From Pantoea sp. A4 (lineage in GTDB: Bacteria; Pseudomonadota; Gammaproteobacteria; Enterobacterales; Enterobacteriaceae), in assembly GCF_000295955.2 (NCBI RefSeq), contig NZ_ALXE01000019.1, positions 418,856 to 482,855 on the forward strand: a stretch of DNA of 64,000 nucleotides, read 5' to 3'. This document shows, in pieces, positions 36,858 through 46,262 of this stretch; position 1 is the first letter of the stretch; each line of letters begins with the position of its first letter. The notes beneath the pieces are model-generated. The model was not told where the DNA came from. It saw only the letters and a list, made by a program, of their open reading frames with translations, and did not search any database. A program made the position numbers and the translations under genes.

Positions 36858-38120
36858 TTACCCCACTACGTTGAGAATTTCAGCGGTGATGCGATTACCG
36901 ATCACCCGTTCATTCTCCACGGCTGCGGCCACTTTGTGTTTCACGTTGTCATAGTCCGCCAGCACGGTGTGTACTTTGTCGATCAGCGTGCCGTCCATCA
37001 GGCTCTGCACATCTGTCGCCATCTGCGGCAGGCCAAGCTGGTTCATCACCCCTTTAGACTTGTGTTCGTAGTTGATAGCTACCGCTGGCGTGCCGAAGTT
37101 CATGGAGATAATCGCCGAGTGGAGGCGAGTACCAATTGTCAGGTGGCAATCTGCCAGCAGAATGCCCAGCTCCAGGTCATTAAACTCATCCATAATGACG
37201 TGATAGTGCTCAGGGTGATCGACGTGATCGCGCAGCGTCAGAGCGACCATGCGGTCATCCTTGGCGTAGCTGTCGATACCGGTACAGGTAGAGAAAGCCA
37301 CGACCTGATAACCTGCGCCAATCATCGCGTTAATCACCCGACCAAAGGCCGCTTCGTACTCGGTTTGCGTCACACCGAGACGTTTATCAAACGGTGCCAG
37401 TTCGCGCACGGTAATCGCAATGGTTTTGCGTCCGCCAATCACCCCTTTCCAGTGCAGCAGATTGTGGCTGGGGTTGGCGATCGTCCGGTCGCTGACCAGG
37501 AAAGCCGTATCGACACCGGCAGCCACTTTGTTGGTGGTAACGCCATCCTGCTTCATCAGGTCAAGGCTGACCGACTCACGCAGTACCAGCGTGTTAACCC
37601 GCTCAAACACAAAGTTTGCCAACGCATTGACGCGCGGGTTACGGAATGGGCCTACGGAGTGGCCAATCAGGTAGATCGGTTTTTTTGCCATCAGCGCACA
37701 CAGCGCATGGTCAAACTGCGTCACACCATACAGGTCCACGAAGAATGAACCGCCGACCTGAATCAGCGCATCGTATTGTGCCAGGCTGTTGCTAAATTCC
37801 GCCAAATGCGGAGGAACAGAAAAGGACTTATAAATGCCGCCTTTACCGAGGTGCGCCATCATAATGTCGGGCATTAAACGGTTGGCAACCTTACGTTTTA
37901 CTGTGCCCACCAGGCCTTTCGCCCCACTGCGGTTATGCAGATACAAGGCATCCTGCTGGATATTCTGCTGGAGCAGATAGCCGGAGCTGGTCGGGTAACG
38001 GCTGATCACATCAATCTCTAAATCGCTGCGTGCTGCTTTGATCGAATCAATTAAACCACGCAAAATCGCGCCATCCCCGCGATTACCGCACGTATGGTTA
38101 CCCACTAATAAAATCTTCAT
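36858..38120 (-). CDS. amsJ: Polysaccharide pyruvyl transferase AmsJ
   Basis: 420 residues, WcaK/AmsJ (PS_pyruv_trans) family. KILLVGNHTCGNRGDGAILR is the family N-terminus, QVGGSFFVDLYGVTQFDHA and LIGHSVGPFRNPR follow, and TIGTRLHSAIISMNFGTPAV is the conserved late motif. It adds a pyruvate ketal to a terminal sugar from phosphoenolpyruvate, giving the polymer negative charge. Follows amsF after 130 bases. Confidence 0.93.
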   Translation of the reverse strand: MKILLVGNHTCGNRGDGAILRGLIDSIKAARSDLEIDVISRYPTSSGYLLQQNIQQDALYLHNRSGAKGLVGTVKRKVANRLMPDIMMAHLGKGGIYKSFSVPPHLAEFSNSLAQYDALIQVGGSFFVDLYGVTQFDHALCALMAKKPIYLIGHSVGPFRNPRVNALANFVFERVNTLVLRESVSLDLMKQDGVTTNKVAAGVDTAFLVSDRTIANPSHNLLHWKGVIGGRKTIAITVRELAPFDKRLGVTQTEYEAAFGRVINAMIGAGYQVVAFSTCTGIDSYAKDDRMVALTLRDHVDHPEHYHVIMDEFNDLELGILLADCHLTIGTRLHSAIISMNFGTPAVAINYEHKSKGVMNQLGLPQMATDVQSLMDGTLIDKVHTVLADYDNVKHKVAAAVENERVIGNRITAEILNVVG

Positions 38121-38250
38121 ACAAACTCCAGATAACTTTTTTTATTTGTGCAAGCCGCCATATCCGCTTACTGGCAATGTGAGCTCAGTGAAATCACCGC
38201 AAAACCATCAAAGCTGGCGGGCACAACGTGACCGCCAGACGTACTGCTAA

Positions 38251-40155
38251 CTACTGCTGTTTTAAAGCAAACCACGGGATGGCACAGGGCTTCCCGTTAA
38301 TCACCACCGAAATAAATCCGCCCGGCTCACGCGTATCCACCTGATCCGCCGTTAAGTGGCGCGAGGCCAGTAGCAAATCGCCCTGCTCATTCGCGCCCAC
38401 GCCCGCTTTGCCGTTGTGCAAACTGAAGCGTTGCGCGGCAGTGGCCGCCCCCGCAACAGGCTGTGCCTGAGTCATTTGCGCATCAACACGCGCACAACGC
38501 CCGGTGGCAAAACGGTCACGGCCCGTGCTTTTGATTAAGACCACCGCACTCGGTGTCCAGCCCGCGAGGCGCACAAACAGCCGTGTGTCGCTCTCTTTAC
38601 TGGCCACATACTGCACCTCAACCACCGGACTGCTTCCCTCTGCAGACCAGCTCACCTCGGCATGGCTTTTTTTGCGCTGGATTTTGATCAGCGCCCGCCC
38701 GCCGGTATTTTTCGCATCCATCAAATCCAACAGGGGCTGACTGTCACTGCCGTTGCTAAAGCCAGACTGACCCAGCAGTTCCACTTCCCAGCTATCGCCC
38801 ACATCAGGGGAGAACAGGGTGCCCAGTTCAAACCACGTTGGCTGCGCGCTGTTATTACTTAAGCGCCAGCGTGAGGTGATGTAGTTGTATTTCAGGCTGC
38901 CATCGGTTGCGACGCCGTAGGATTCAACCCGCGTCGAGCCCATTTCCCAGACATTGAGCCAGCGCTCACCCTGTTCTGAGTTGTCGATCCAACTGCCCGA
39001 TTGCAGATTGGTTTGCCGCATATTGAGCCGTGAGTTGTGGGCGATCAGCGGGTTTTTGCAATCTTCCAGGCTCAGCGCATCAATGATCCACTGGCCGTTG
39101 GAGATATCCCCCGGATGTTCACTGTGTTCAATCCAGCCGTTATGAATGATTGACTGGCTGCAACGCGGCAAATTGAGCACCTTGCCGCCGCTACAGTGTT
39201 GGGCATTAAAGTTAGACAGCTCAATGGCCGTGCTGTGGTCCCAGACGCCCTTTTTCTGCCCTGACCAACCGGCCTTGATGACATCGCCGGTACACCAGGC
39301 GGCGTACCACTGATCGATTTTACAATCGAGCGTATCCAGCAGGCTCAGCGCCGTGCCGCCAACCCGGTTGAAACGTAAACAGGCACCACGGAAAAACTGA
39401 CCGCCAGGGATCACGTTACGGAACAGCCCCTGGTGATTCGGGTGCTTGTCCGTGTTGCCGTTGAAAATCAGGTTTGAGAGTTCCACCCACCGCGCGCTGA
39501 CGTTGAACATAAACGCCGCGTCGCCATCGGACACCAGCGTGGTCGCCGGGAAGTAGCCAAAATTCACCATGGCGCCCGAGAGGCGGAAAAAGCGTCGCTG
39601 CTCACTGGCAAAATCACAGTGTGAGACAAAGAATGTTCCCGCCGGGAACTGCACGCAAATGGATTGATCGGCCTGTTCAGACCAGCTGTACATGGCATTG
39701 ATGGCTGGTGCGGTGTCGGTTTTGCCGTCCGCAATCGCACCGAAGTCAAACAGCGTGAGCCGGTTAAAGTCTTCCACTACCCGTCGCCAGTGAAAGCCCT
39801 CCCCGCTGAAAATCACCCCGCCATCGTCTTTGGCTGCCGTCATGCTGCCGACAAATTCACCGCCCCCCACTTCGAGATCCGGATGCCAGCTTTTGAGTTT
39901 GATTTTTGCCCCTTCAAACATCGGCTGCGTCTGCCGCAGTACTGCCACAGAGGGGATTTCACCAATCAGCTGATATCCGGTGGGCAAGGCCAGACGCTGG
40001 CTGAAAGCAGCAACATCCGGATGAGGTTCACCGTTGCCTGGCACCGGTGCTGGCAGTGCAGGATCGCGCTTTGCCGCATAAGTCGTCAGGGCGCTGGCTG
40101 AAAATGCCGCGACCACTGAGGTCGCCGCAGTCTGTAAGATGGCTCTTCTTTTCAT
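38251..40155 (-). CDS. amsF: Exported beta-helical EPS-modifying protein AmsF/WceF
   Basis: 634 residues. The signal peptide MKRRAILQTAATSVVAAFSA has a twin-arginine-like RR start. LFDFGAIADGKTDTAPAINA is the pectate-lyase-3 motif that opens a right-handed parallel beta-helix; repeated short strands fill the middle and a beta-rich C-terminal domain follows. From the literature, WceF of Pantoea stewartii is a tailspike-like enzyme acting on stewartan, so this protein probably trims or modifies the EPS outside the inner membrane. Whether the catalytic carboxylates are intact cannot be told by eye. Confidence 0.88.
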   Translation of the reverse strand: MKRRAILQTAATSVVAAFSASALTTYAAKRDPALPAPVPGNGEPHPDVAAFSQRLALPTGYQLIGEIPSVAVLRQTQPMFEGAKIKLKSWHPDLEVGGGEFVGSMTAAKDDGGVIFSGEGFHWRRVVEDFNRLTLFDFGAIADGKTDTAPAINAMYSWSEQADQSICVQFPAGTFFVSHCDFASEQRRFFRLSGAMVNFGYFPATTLVSDGDAAFMFNVSARWVELSNLIFNGNTDKHPNHQGLFRNVIPGGQFFRGACLRFNRVGGTALSLLDTLDCKIDQWYAAWCTGDVIKAGWSGQKKGVWDHSTAIELSNFNAQHCSGGKVLNLPRCSQSIIHNGWIEHSEHPGDISNGQWIIDALSLEDCKNPLIAHNSRLNMRQTNLQSGSWIDNSEQGERWLNVWEMGSTRVESYGVATDGSLKYNYITSRWRLSNNSAQPTWFELGTLFSPDVGDSWEVELLGQSGFSNGSDSQPLLDLMDAKNTGGRALIKIQRKKSHAEVSWSAEGSSPVVEVQYVASKESDTRLFVRLAGWTPSAVVLIKSTGRDRFATGRCARVDAQMTQAQPVAGAATAAQRFSLHNGKAGVGANEQGDLLLASRHLTADQVDTREPGGFISVVINGKPCAIPWFALKQQ

Positions 40156-40222
40156 GCATTACATCCCGTGGTCAGTGCCCAAAATGGGCAGTTAAAAGGT
40201 CCCCGAGGCACGAAGTTCAGCA

Positions 40223-41257
40223 TTACACCAGCGCCAGCCAGCGCTGTTTAATTCGATCACCGTCGAATTTCAATGCAGTGACTTTGGTATTTTCACTCAT
40301 GGCGTAGAACAGCTTGTCATCACTGGCGAGCTGCTGCATGTGCGCCAAAAATGCGGTCTTGTTGTTCATGGGTACCAGGAAGCCATCTTCACCGTGCTGG
40401 ATAATTTCCTGCGGGCCGGTTGGGCAGTCATACGCCACTACCGGTAACGACCAGGATTTCGCCTCCAGCAGCACCAGCGGCAGGCCTTCATAACGTGAGG
40501 TCATCAGCGCCATATCGCTCTGCTGGTAGTAATCTTTGATGTTGCTGACCTTGCCAACAAACTGCACGCTGTCGCTGATCTTCAGGTCGGCTGCCTGCGC
40601 TTCCAGCTGCTGACGTAACTCGCCATCGCCAGCGATCACCAGCTGCCAACCGGGATTTTTCTGCACGAAGTCGTGCCAGATATCCAGCAGCAGATCGAAC
40701 CCTTTTTGGTGATCCAAACGGCCTACCGCCAGCGCCTGACGGCTGCGTTGCTGACGCTGATAGGATTGATACACCACAGGATTGGGGATTTGCGCGCTAG
40801 GAATACGCCAGCGGGTAAATACCTGCTGATCTTTATCGGTCAGTACGATGACGCGATCGTAATACCGCAGCAGCAGATACTTGAGCAGCTTGATGGGCTT
40901 ACTGAAAGAGTTGATGGCAATGTGTTCGCAGGCAAACGCCTTGACGCGCTTCTTCTGGCGGGACAACAGGCTCCAGAAGGCATACATCACGCTGAGCCGT
41001 CCCATACTGATCAGGAATACGGCGTCCACCGGTTCAGACTGAATGCGCTGCACAATGCTTTTAATCGGATTGTCGTGCCCCTCGAAGCTGACAATCTGCT
41101 TCACCTGGGTGAACGGATAGAAAGTCTCTCCGCTGCCTTCCAGGGAGTAGATCGTCACTTCATGGGACGTGCCGAGGCACTCCGACATAAAGTTGCAGAT
41201 GTTCTCTGTTCCTGCATAGGAATACGCATCGCGGATCACCAGAACAATGTTTTTCAT
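40223..41257 (-). CDS. amsD: GT4 glycosyltransferase, AmsD-like
   Basis: 344-residue GT-B enzyme. IVLVIRDAYSYAGTENICNF at the N-terminus; VGRLDHQKGFDLLLDIWHDF and VIAGDGELRQQLEAQAADLK in the donor domain; MTSRYEGLPLVLLEAKSWSL holds the E-x7-E motif. It adds one sugar of the EPS repeat on the cytoplasmic face. The amsD assignment rests on fold and neighbourhood; in E. amylovora I recall amsD directly after amsB, whereas here another glycosyltransferase intervenes. Confidence 0.78.
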   Translation of the reverse strand: MKNIVLVIRDAYSYAGTENICNFMSECLGTSHEVTIYSLEGSGETFYPFTQVKQIVSFEGHDNPIKSIVQRIQSEPVDAVFLISMGRLSVMYAFWSLLSRQKKRVKAFACEHIAINSFSKPIKLLKYLLLRYYDRVIVLTDKDQQVFTRWRIPSAQIPNPVVYQSYQRQQRSRQALAVGRLDHQKGFDLLLDIWHDFVQKNPGWQLVIAGDGELRQQLEAQAADLKISDSVQFVGKVSNIKDYYQQSDMALMTSRYEGLPLVLLEAKSWSLPVVAYDCPTGPQEIIQHGEDGFLVPMNNKTAFLAHMQQLASDDKLFYAMSENTKVTALKFDGDRIKQRWLALV

Positions 41258-41305
41258 AAACGGCTACTTACCTCTTGAGCGTAAAATGAAGTGTGTTCGG
41301 GCACA

Positions 41306-42058
41306 TCAACGATGTTTAAGCGAAAACAGCACGCCATTGAACATGTACCAGCCATAGTAGTAATAAACTTTTAATGGATTGTTTTTATAGATTATTTTTA
41401 ATAGATCGAGATGCCATTTTGCCGCTTTGTTTTTATTGCGCGACAGTGAGTTGCTGAGTTCGTAATAGTTGACTAACGTTTTGTTGATCACCCGCGCATG
41501 GTGGTAACGCGTAAACAGTTCATACAGGAACAGGAAGTCCTCATGGCCTTTACGCTGGAACAGAATGCCCTGCTCCGGACGGCGGAACAGCACCGAAGAG
41601 AAGCACACGCGGAACTGCTTTTTGACGAAACTCTCTTTCGTCAACTGTGCCGCACTCCAGGTGATGTCGTGTTCGGCACTGTGTGTTTTGTAGTGATAGT
41701 GGCTAATCACAAAGTTTTCACCGCTGCGGACCGCGTTAACCTGTTCGGTCAGCTTCTCCGGCTGCCATTCATCATCACTGTCGAGAAAAGCAATCAACGG
41801 TTCCGATGCCGCCCGCAGGCCGACATTGCGCGTTTCCGCTGCGCCCATGTTTTGCGCGTTTTCCAGCACCGTTATTCGGGCGTCTTTAAATTTTTCCCGC
41901 ACAAAATTCAGGCTGTCGTCGGTGGATTTATCATTAACGATATAGAGGTGCCAGTGCGGCCAGCGCTGATCCAACACTGACTGGACAGCCCGCGCGATAG
42001 TGGCGCGCGCGTTATACATAGGCATGACGATGCCTACCGTTTCATCTGTGGTTGTCAT
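41306..42058 (-). CDS. amsE: GT2 glycosyltransferase, AmsE-like
   Basis: 250-residue GT-A enzyme. VGIVMPMYNARATIARAVQS, YIVNDKSTDDSLNFVREKF, AAETRNVGLRAASEPLIAFL and the metal-binding LDSDDEWQPEKL. RKGHEDFLFLYELFTRYHHA carries the ED motif for acceptor activation. Size fits AmsE/WceM-N type EPS transferases. Sugar specificity is unknown, and which of the two small neighbours equals E. amylovora AmsE or AmsD needs alignment. Confidence 0.78.
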   Translation of the reverse strand: MTTTDETVGIVMPMYNARATIARAVQSVLDQRWPHWHLYIVNDKSTDDSLNFVREKFKDARITVLENAQNMGAAETRNVGLRAASEPLIAFLDSDDEWQPEKLTEQVNAVRSGENFVISHYHYKTHSAEHDITWSAAQLTKESFVKKQFRVCFSSVLFRRPEQGILFQRKGHEDFLFLYELFTRYHHARVINKTLVNYYELSNSLSRNKNKAAKWHLDLLKIIYKNNPLKVYYYYGWYMFNGVLFSLKHR

Positions 42059-42114
42059 AATGGTATCCGTGCTGAGAACGGCAAGCGCCGATCACATATC
42101 GTTTAAAGGTCTAT

Positions 42115-43032
42115 TCAGGAAAGTGTTTTTCCGTTGCTGAACCGGCTTCTCACTTTATCTTTCAGGCGGTTCATAAAATAAGCCTGATTGTCTTTGTTAG
42201 TGAGGAAGAAATAACGGGCAAAGCTGACACTGGCTAACAACGCTTTGCCGTCCATTTTGTAACGCAACGGTAATTTAAAAGCTTTATACGTGTGTATATC
42301 GCGCGAGGTCAGATGTGGCTTCATGGTATCCAGCCAGAACATCGAATATTTTACCGATTCACCTTTGTGCTTAGAGCCAAATTTGGTGACCAGATGATAA
42401 TTCGCCAGCGGCTGTTCGATCATCTCAAACTGGTAGCCCATGCGATCGGCGCGAATACAGAAGTCATAATCCTGATGGCGAATATAACGCGCATCAAACA
42501 GAATTTTGGCAGCGTCTTCCCGGCGTAATGCAATGGTACTGGTCTGAATAAACCCGTAACAGCCAAACAGGTATTCCGCTACCGTTTCCTGCTTACCCGG
42601 TGGCTGCATCGGCATGACTTTCAGAAAAGCCCCATCCTGATAAATATTGACCTGGCTGAAAATAATAAACTGACTTTTACCCTGCGCTTCCAGCTGGTCG
42701 ATTTTTTTCTTCACTTCGGCCAGCTTATCCTGGTGCCATTCATCATCCGCATCCAGGAAGCTGATATAGTCGCCACGAGCCAGTTCAATGCCCCTGTTAC
42801 GCGCACCTGCACCGTTAAGTTTGACCTCCGAGAGCACCAGGTTAATATCCAGCTCCTGATAGCGTTCGCTGCCGACTACCTGCGCTAACTCAGCCGCATC
42901 GTTTGATTTGTCATCAATGATGATCACTTCAAAATTACGATAGCTCTGTGCTTTAACACAATCTAACGTTGCAACGATAGATTGTGCTGCATTGTATGCA
43001 GGAATAACGATAGAGAAGCGAATATCCTTCAT
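42115..43032 (-). CDS. amsB: GT2 glycosyltransferase AmsB-like
   Basis: 305-residue GT-A enzyme. IRFSIVIPAYNAAQSIVATL, VIIIDDKSNDAAELAQVVG, NGAGARNRGIELARGDYISF and the DxD-like LDADDEWHQDKL; ARYIRHQDYDFCIRADRMGY near the acceptor site. In the amylovoran model AmsB adds a galactose to the growing repeat. In this operon it follows the acyltransferase gene, not amsC directly. Confidence 0.85.
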   Translation of the reverse strand: MKDIRFSIVIPAYNAAQSIVATLDCVKAQSYRNFEVIIIDDKSNDAAELAQVVGSERYQELDINLVLSEVKLNGAGARNRGIELARGDYISFLDADDEWHQDKLAEVKKKIDQLEAQGKSQFIIFSQVNIYQDGAFLKVMPMQPPGKQETVAEYLFGCYGFIQTSTIALRREDAAKILFDARYIRHQDYDFCIRADRMGYQFEMIEQPLANYHLVTKFGSKHKGESVKYSMFWLDTMKPHLTSRDIHTYKAFKLPLRYKMDGKALLASVSFARYFFLTNKDNQAYFMNRLKDKVRSRFSNGKTLS

Positions 43033-43102
43033 TGCCGATACCTCTAAAAAGTCAGGTGTTTACAGTAATACGAATAAGACATTAAGGTAATCGGTCAAAT
43101 TC

Positions 43103-44284
43103 TTAATTTGATGCCGTGGTTTTCATGCTGCTTTTTGCTTTTCCACCGCTGCTACCAATAAACGGTTTTTCAACCCATAAATAGGTCAATTTTGCGACAT
43201 AAAAAGCGGCAACGAAAAACAGCGTGGACAACAGGGTGAACATCCAGAAGTTATGGGGATATAACCTGGCGGGAATTTGTTCAATCCCGTACAGCACCAG
43301 ACCATGAATCAGATAAAGGCTATAACTCACCTCACCGATGGCCATCAACGTTTTATTTTCCAGTATCCCTAACAACGCATTTCCGCTGCTAACGGTAAAG
43401 AAAATCACCGTCAGACAGGCGAGAAAAATGACGTAGAAATAGGCATTGCTGGTAAAGAACAGCGCAAAAAACGCCAGCGCAAGGCAAAGCATGGCGGCAC
43501 GGCGCGAATGACGTAACATCGCCAGGCTATCGCGGTACTTGTAGGCAAAATATCCCATCGCGAAACCGAGTACCGGTCTGGGATCGGTATAGGTTTTACC
43601 AAACTCGCGCAGCGCAACCCCAATCACGAAAATAATCCCCACGGAGAGCAGAATCAGCAGGGTTTTGTAACGGCCCCCGGTCATGCGGTTTAACCAGTAG
43701 ATCACCGGGATCGAGAGGTACAGCAACCACTCCAGCCGTAGAGTCCACTCAACGCCAGAGTTCACGACCGAAGTATTGAGATCGCCAATATGGTAGCTGC
43801 CGACGAAAAACAGCCAAAGTACCGCATCTTCAAGCGCCTGTGCAGAGGGAACTAACGCCCCCTGAATCAGTCCGATGCCGATGATCAGCAAGCCCGAAAA
43901 CCAGAACATCGGCACAATCCTGCGCAGGCGCGAACGGAACAGCTTTTGGCTCAATTCTGCCGGTGTCATCGCAGCGTTATCCAGCCAGCGATAAAACAGA
44001 AAGGCGGAGATCATAAAGAACAGCAGCACGCCAAACTTACCGGCATTCACAAAGAAATTTCCCTCAGAAAACCAGGAGAAGTAGTTCTTGTCATACACCC
44101 AAGGGTGATCCAGCCCATAGAGGTAATGCACAAAATGTGAAAAGGCGACAATACTGGCAAGAAAGGCGCGTAAACCAGAAATACTTTTTACGCCTTTATC
44201 ATTATAAATACCGCGATGATAAGAGAACGTGTGCAGAATCAGCAGCGCGAGGCAGAAAGAGACCGCCATAATCAGGATATACAT
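43103..44284 (-). CDS. Membrane acyltransferase (acyltransferase family 3, OafA-like without SGNH domain)
   Basis: 393 residues with about ten hydrophobic segments. SISGLRAFLASIVAFSHFVH contains the family's R and catalytic-type His; FGVLLFFMISAFLFYRWLDN and RSRLRRIVPMFWFSG follow; EVSYSLYLIHGLVLYG lies near the C-terminus. Such proteins move acetyl groups to surface glycans. It is 33 bases after a gene for a secreted SGNH hydrolase. In many relatives the two domains are fused, so the pair may act as one O-acetylation system on the EPS. Confidence 0.87.
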   Translation of the reverse strand: MYILIMAVSFCLALLILHTFSYHRGIYNDKGVKSISGLRAFLASIVAFSHFVHYLYGLDHPWVYDKNYFSWFSEGNFFVNAGKFGVLLFFMISAFLFYRWLDNAAMTPAELSQKLFRSRLRRIVPMFWFSGLLIIGIGLIQGALVPSAQALEDAVLWLFFVGSYHIGDLNTSVVNSGVEWTLRLEWLLYLSIPVIYWLNRMTGGRYKTLLILLSVGIIFVIGVALREFGKTYTDPRPVLGFAMGYFAYKYRDSLAMLRHSRRAAMLCLALAFFALFFTSNAYFYVIFLACLTVIFFTVSSGNALLGILENKTLMAIGEVSYSLYLIHGLVLYGIEQIPARLYPHNFWMFTLLSTLFFVAAFYVAKLTYLWVEKPFIGSSGGKAKSSMKTTASN

Positions 44285-44317
44285 ATCAGAATCCCCGGTG
44301 AAATAAACATAACGACT

Positions 44318-45049
44318 TTATGAGTGTTGTTGTCCGAGGTAGTGATTCACCATCGGTGCAATCAGACGAAATGTTCTTACCGCTTTTTGCTGATAAAGCG
44401 GCTCCAGTGGGTGGATGCAATCTTCTGACATCTGTGCCTGCCACGCTGGATTTGCTTTTATAATGCTGAACTGATGAACAATAGCCACCTGCTGCTGCTG
44501 CGCAACCTGATTCAGTTGCCAGACATAGGGCCAGACATTCCAGCGCGCCACCTTGCCACAAATGGGGTTCGGTTCCTGCAGAATCACCTGTTTGTGACTG
44601 GCTTTCGCCACTTGTACCAGCCGGGTCATGATGCGGCCATACTCTTCCGGGGTTTCGAGATGCACCCGTTTATCTTTGAAGAAAACGTGGCGCGCATCAT
44701 TGATGGCAAAATTAAGCAGCACGATTTTTGCCGGAGACTGCTGCATTAATTTGACCCAGTCACTGTCATCATTGCCGCCGTGTTTATACAGCAGCTCCGC
44801 CGCCTGTGCGCCCGGCACGCCGTGGTTTTTCACCACAATATTCAGCTGTGATCCGTAATGCTGTTGCAGCATCTGGGTCAGAAAACCGATTTCACTGGCT
44901 TTGGTGATGCGACTTCTTCCCTGCTGCTTAATCACGCCAGCGGTGGTGGAGTCACCGTAGGCATCAATTTGTAACGTATTGGCTACGGGTGCTGCCAGCA
45001 CCCCTGCGGGCAGCATTACAGCCAGTGCGACGACAAGCTTACTTGCCAT
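44318..45049 (-). CDS. Secreted SGNH/GDSL-family hydrolase or acyl-transfer partner
   Basis: 243 residues with a signal peptide (basic start, VVALAVMLPAGVLA, cleavage after AA). Block I is DAYGDSTTAGVIKQQGRS (nucleophile Ser), block III LLNFAINDARHVFFK (Asn), and the terminal Asp-His pair DCIHPLEPLYQQKA. All four SGNH blocks look intact, so it should be an active periplasmic esterase or acetyl transferase. It begins 12 bases after the amsC end on the same strand and precedes the acyltransferase gene. I do not know this gene in standard ams or stewartan operons. Confidence 0.85.
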   Translation of the reverse strand: MASKLVVALAVMLPAGVLAAPVANTLQIDAYGDSTTAGVIKQQGRSRITKASEIGFLTQMLQQHYGSQLNIVVKNHGVPGAQAAELLYKHGGNDDSDWVKLMQQSPAKIVLLNFAINDARHVFFKDKRVHLETPEEYGRIMTRLVQVAKASHKQVILQEPNPICGKVARWNVWPYVWQLNQVAQQQQVAIVHQFSIIKANPAWQAQMSEDCIHPLEPLYQQKAVRTFRLIAPMVNHYLGQQHS

Positions 45050-45061
45050 ATTACCTCTCTG

Positions 45062-46198
45062 TTACTGGAAAATTTTAAACTCCTGCGCGACCTCATAGCC
45101 GACAACGGCTTGTTTCTGCGAGATCGTGTTGTAATAGAGGTAATAAACAAGAAAGAAACTGAACATCGCTAACATCACCGGCTTGAACAGCTGCCGCGAC
45201 TGATAAACCAGCGAGGTCAGAACAATGGGTTCAACCTGCAACAAATAGTTGGAGAGTCTTGCCCCGGAAGCGTAGTTATAAAAGAAGATCCTGATGGCAC
45301 CGCCCAGTGCGAAGGTAATAATAAGCAAATAGTTATAGCGCCAGAGTTCCGGATTCTGTTTTTTTAGCGCATCGGTCAACATAAAGTAGACAAACATAAA
45401 GACCAGCATCACGTTTTTCAGGTTGGATACGGAAAACACGCTGCCATCTGCCGCGCTTGAACTATCACTACTGTAGCCCTCTGCCCTCTCCCCCATTGAC
45501 CCCATATGGGCACCAATCAGATTAACAAAGCTATTCCCGCCGAATTTCGACATTGGAATGCTCAGCACGATGATTAGCACCGGCCAATAGCGCCACTGGC
45601 GTATAAACAGGAAGGGAATAATGGTGATGACCATAATCCCGGTATTGTGGCTGAAGAACGACAGCAGGAAAAACCCGAACGCCCCCCAATAGTGTTTGGT
45701 ATACAAACACCAGAGGACGCCAAGAAACAGCGCAGAACTCAGACCAAAACGCACCTGATTCATATCTTTGTTAATGAAGATATGCGCCGAATAGAGCGCC
45801 AGCGCCATGATCGGATATGGCGACATTTTGCGGAAAAAGACCGCATTGGTGCCCACTGACAGCAAGGCAAACAGGAACAGGAAAGTATCTGAGTTATCTG
45901 AAACCAGGCTGGTCACCCAGGCGAGGGCAAAAATCAGTGGCTCATAGCGGAAATAGGCGACGGTGGCGGAAAAGCCGTTGATCTGGATACGCTGAATGAA
46001 GTCTGCGTAGAAGGTGCGATACTGACCGTCATCCATACCGGTACCCATGCCGCGAATTCCAGCAAACACCACCAGAATCGTCGTCGCAATACACAGTAGG
46101 TACAGCAGCAAACCTGAGGATTTCTCATCTTTTTTGATGATGATCTCGCTCAGCGAAATCAGCAGCAAAAGTCCTGATATCACCCAATATGGTGCCAT
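45062..46198 (-). CDS. amsC: EPS polymerase Wzy/AmsC (EpsG family)
   Basis: 378-residue membrane protein with about ten hydrophobic segments. FAGIRGMGTGMDDGQYRTFY and SAHIFINKDMNQVRFGLSSA are typical of the EpsG-type Wzy group (the D-x-x-R region). SFFSHNTGIMVITIIPFLF follows. It joins periplasmic repeat units into the EPS chain. Positioned after amsA as in E. amylovora. Low sequence conservation of Wzy proteins means repeat-unit specificity cannot be inferred. Confidence 0.88.
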   Translation of the reverse strand: MAPYWVISGLLLLISLSEIIIKKDEKSSGLLLYLLCIATTILVVFAGIRGMGTGMDDGQYRTFYADFIQRIQINGFSATVAYFRYEPLIFALAWVTSLVSDNSDTFLFLFALLSVGTNAVFFRKMSPYPIMALALYSAHIFINKDMNQVRFGLSSALFLGVLWCLYTKHYWGAFGFFLLSFFSHNTGIMVITIIPFLFIRQWRYWPVLIIVLSIPMSKFGGNSFVNLIGAHMGSMGERAEGYSSDSSSAADGSVFSVSNLKNVMLVFMFVYFMLTDALKKQNPELWRYNYLLIITFALGGAIRIFFYNYASGARLSNYLLQVEPIVLTSLVYQSRQLFKPVMLAMFSFFLVYYLYYNTISQKQAVVGYEVAQEFKIFQ

Positions 46199-46262
46199 GG
46201 TGTCATTCCTTCACGGAGAAAGGGGCAGCAGTCGCTGCCCCTGCAACAATCAACAGGCCGCG

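Noticed and set aside
36834..37748. 304-codon plus-strand frame over amsJ
   Set aside because: Antisense to amsJ; no recognisable domain and no ribosome site.
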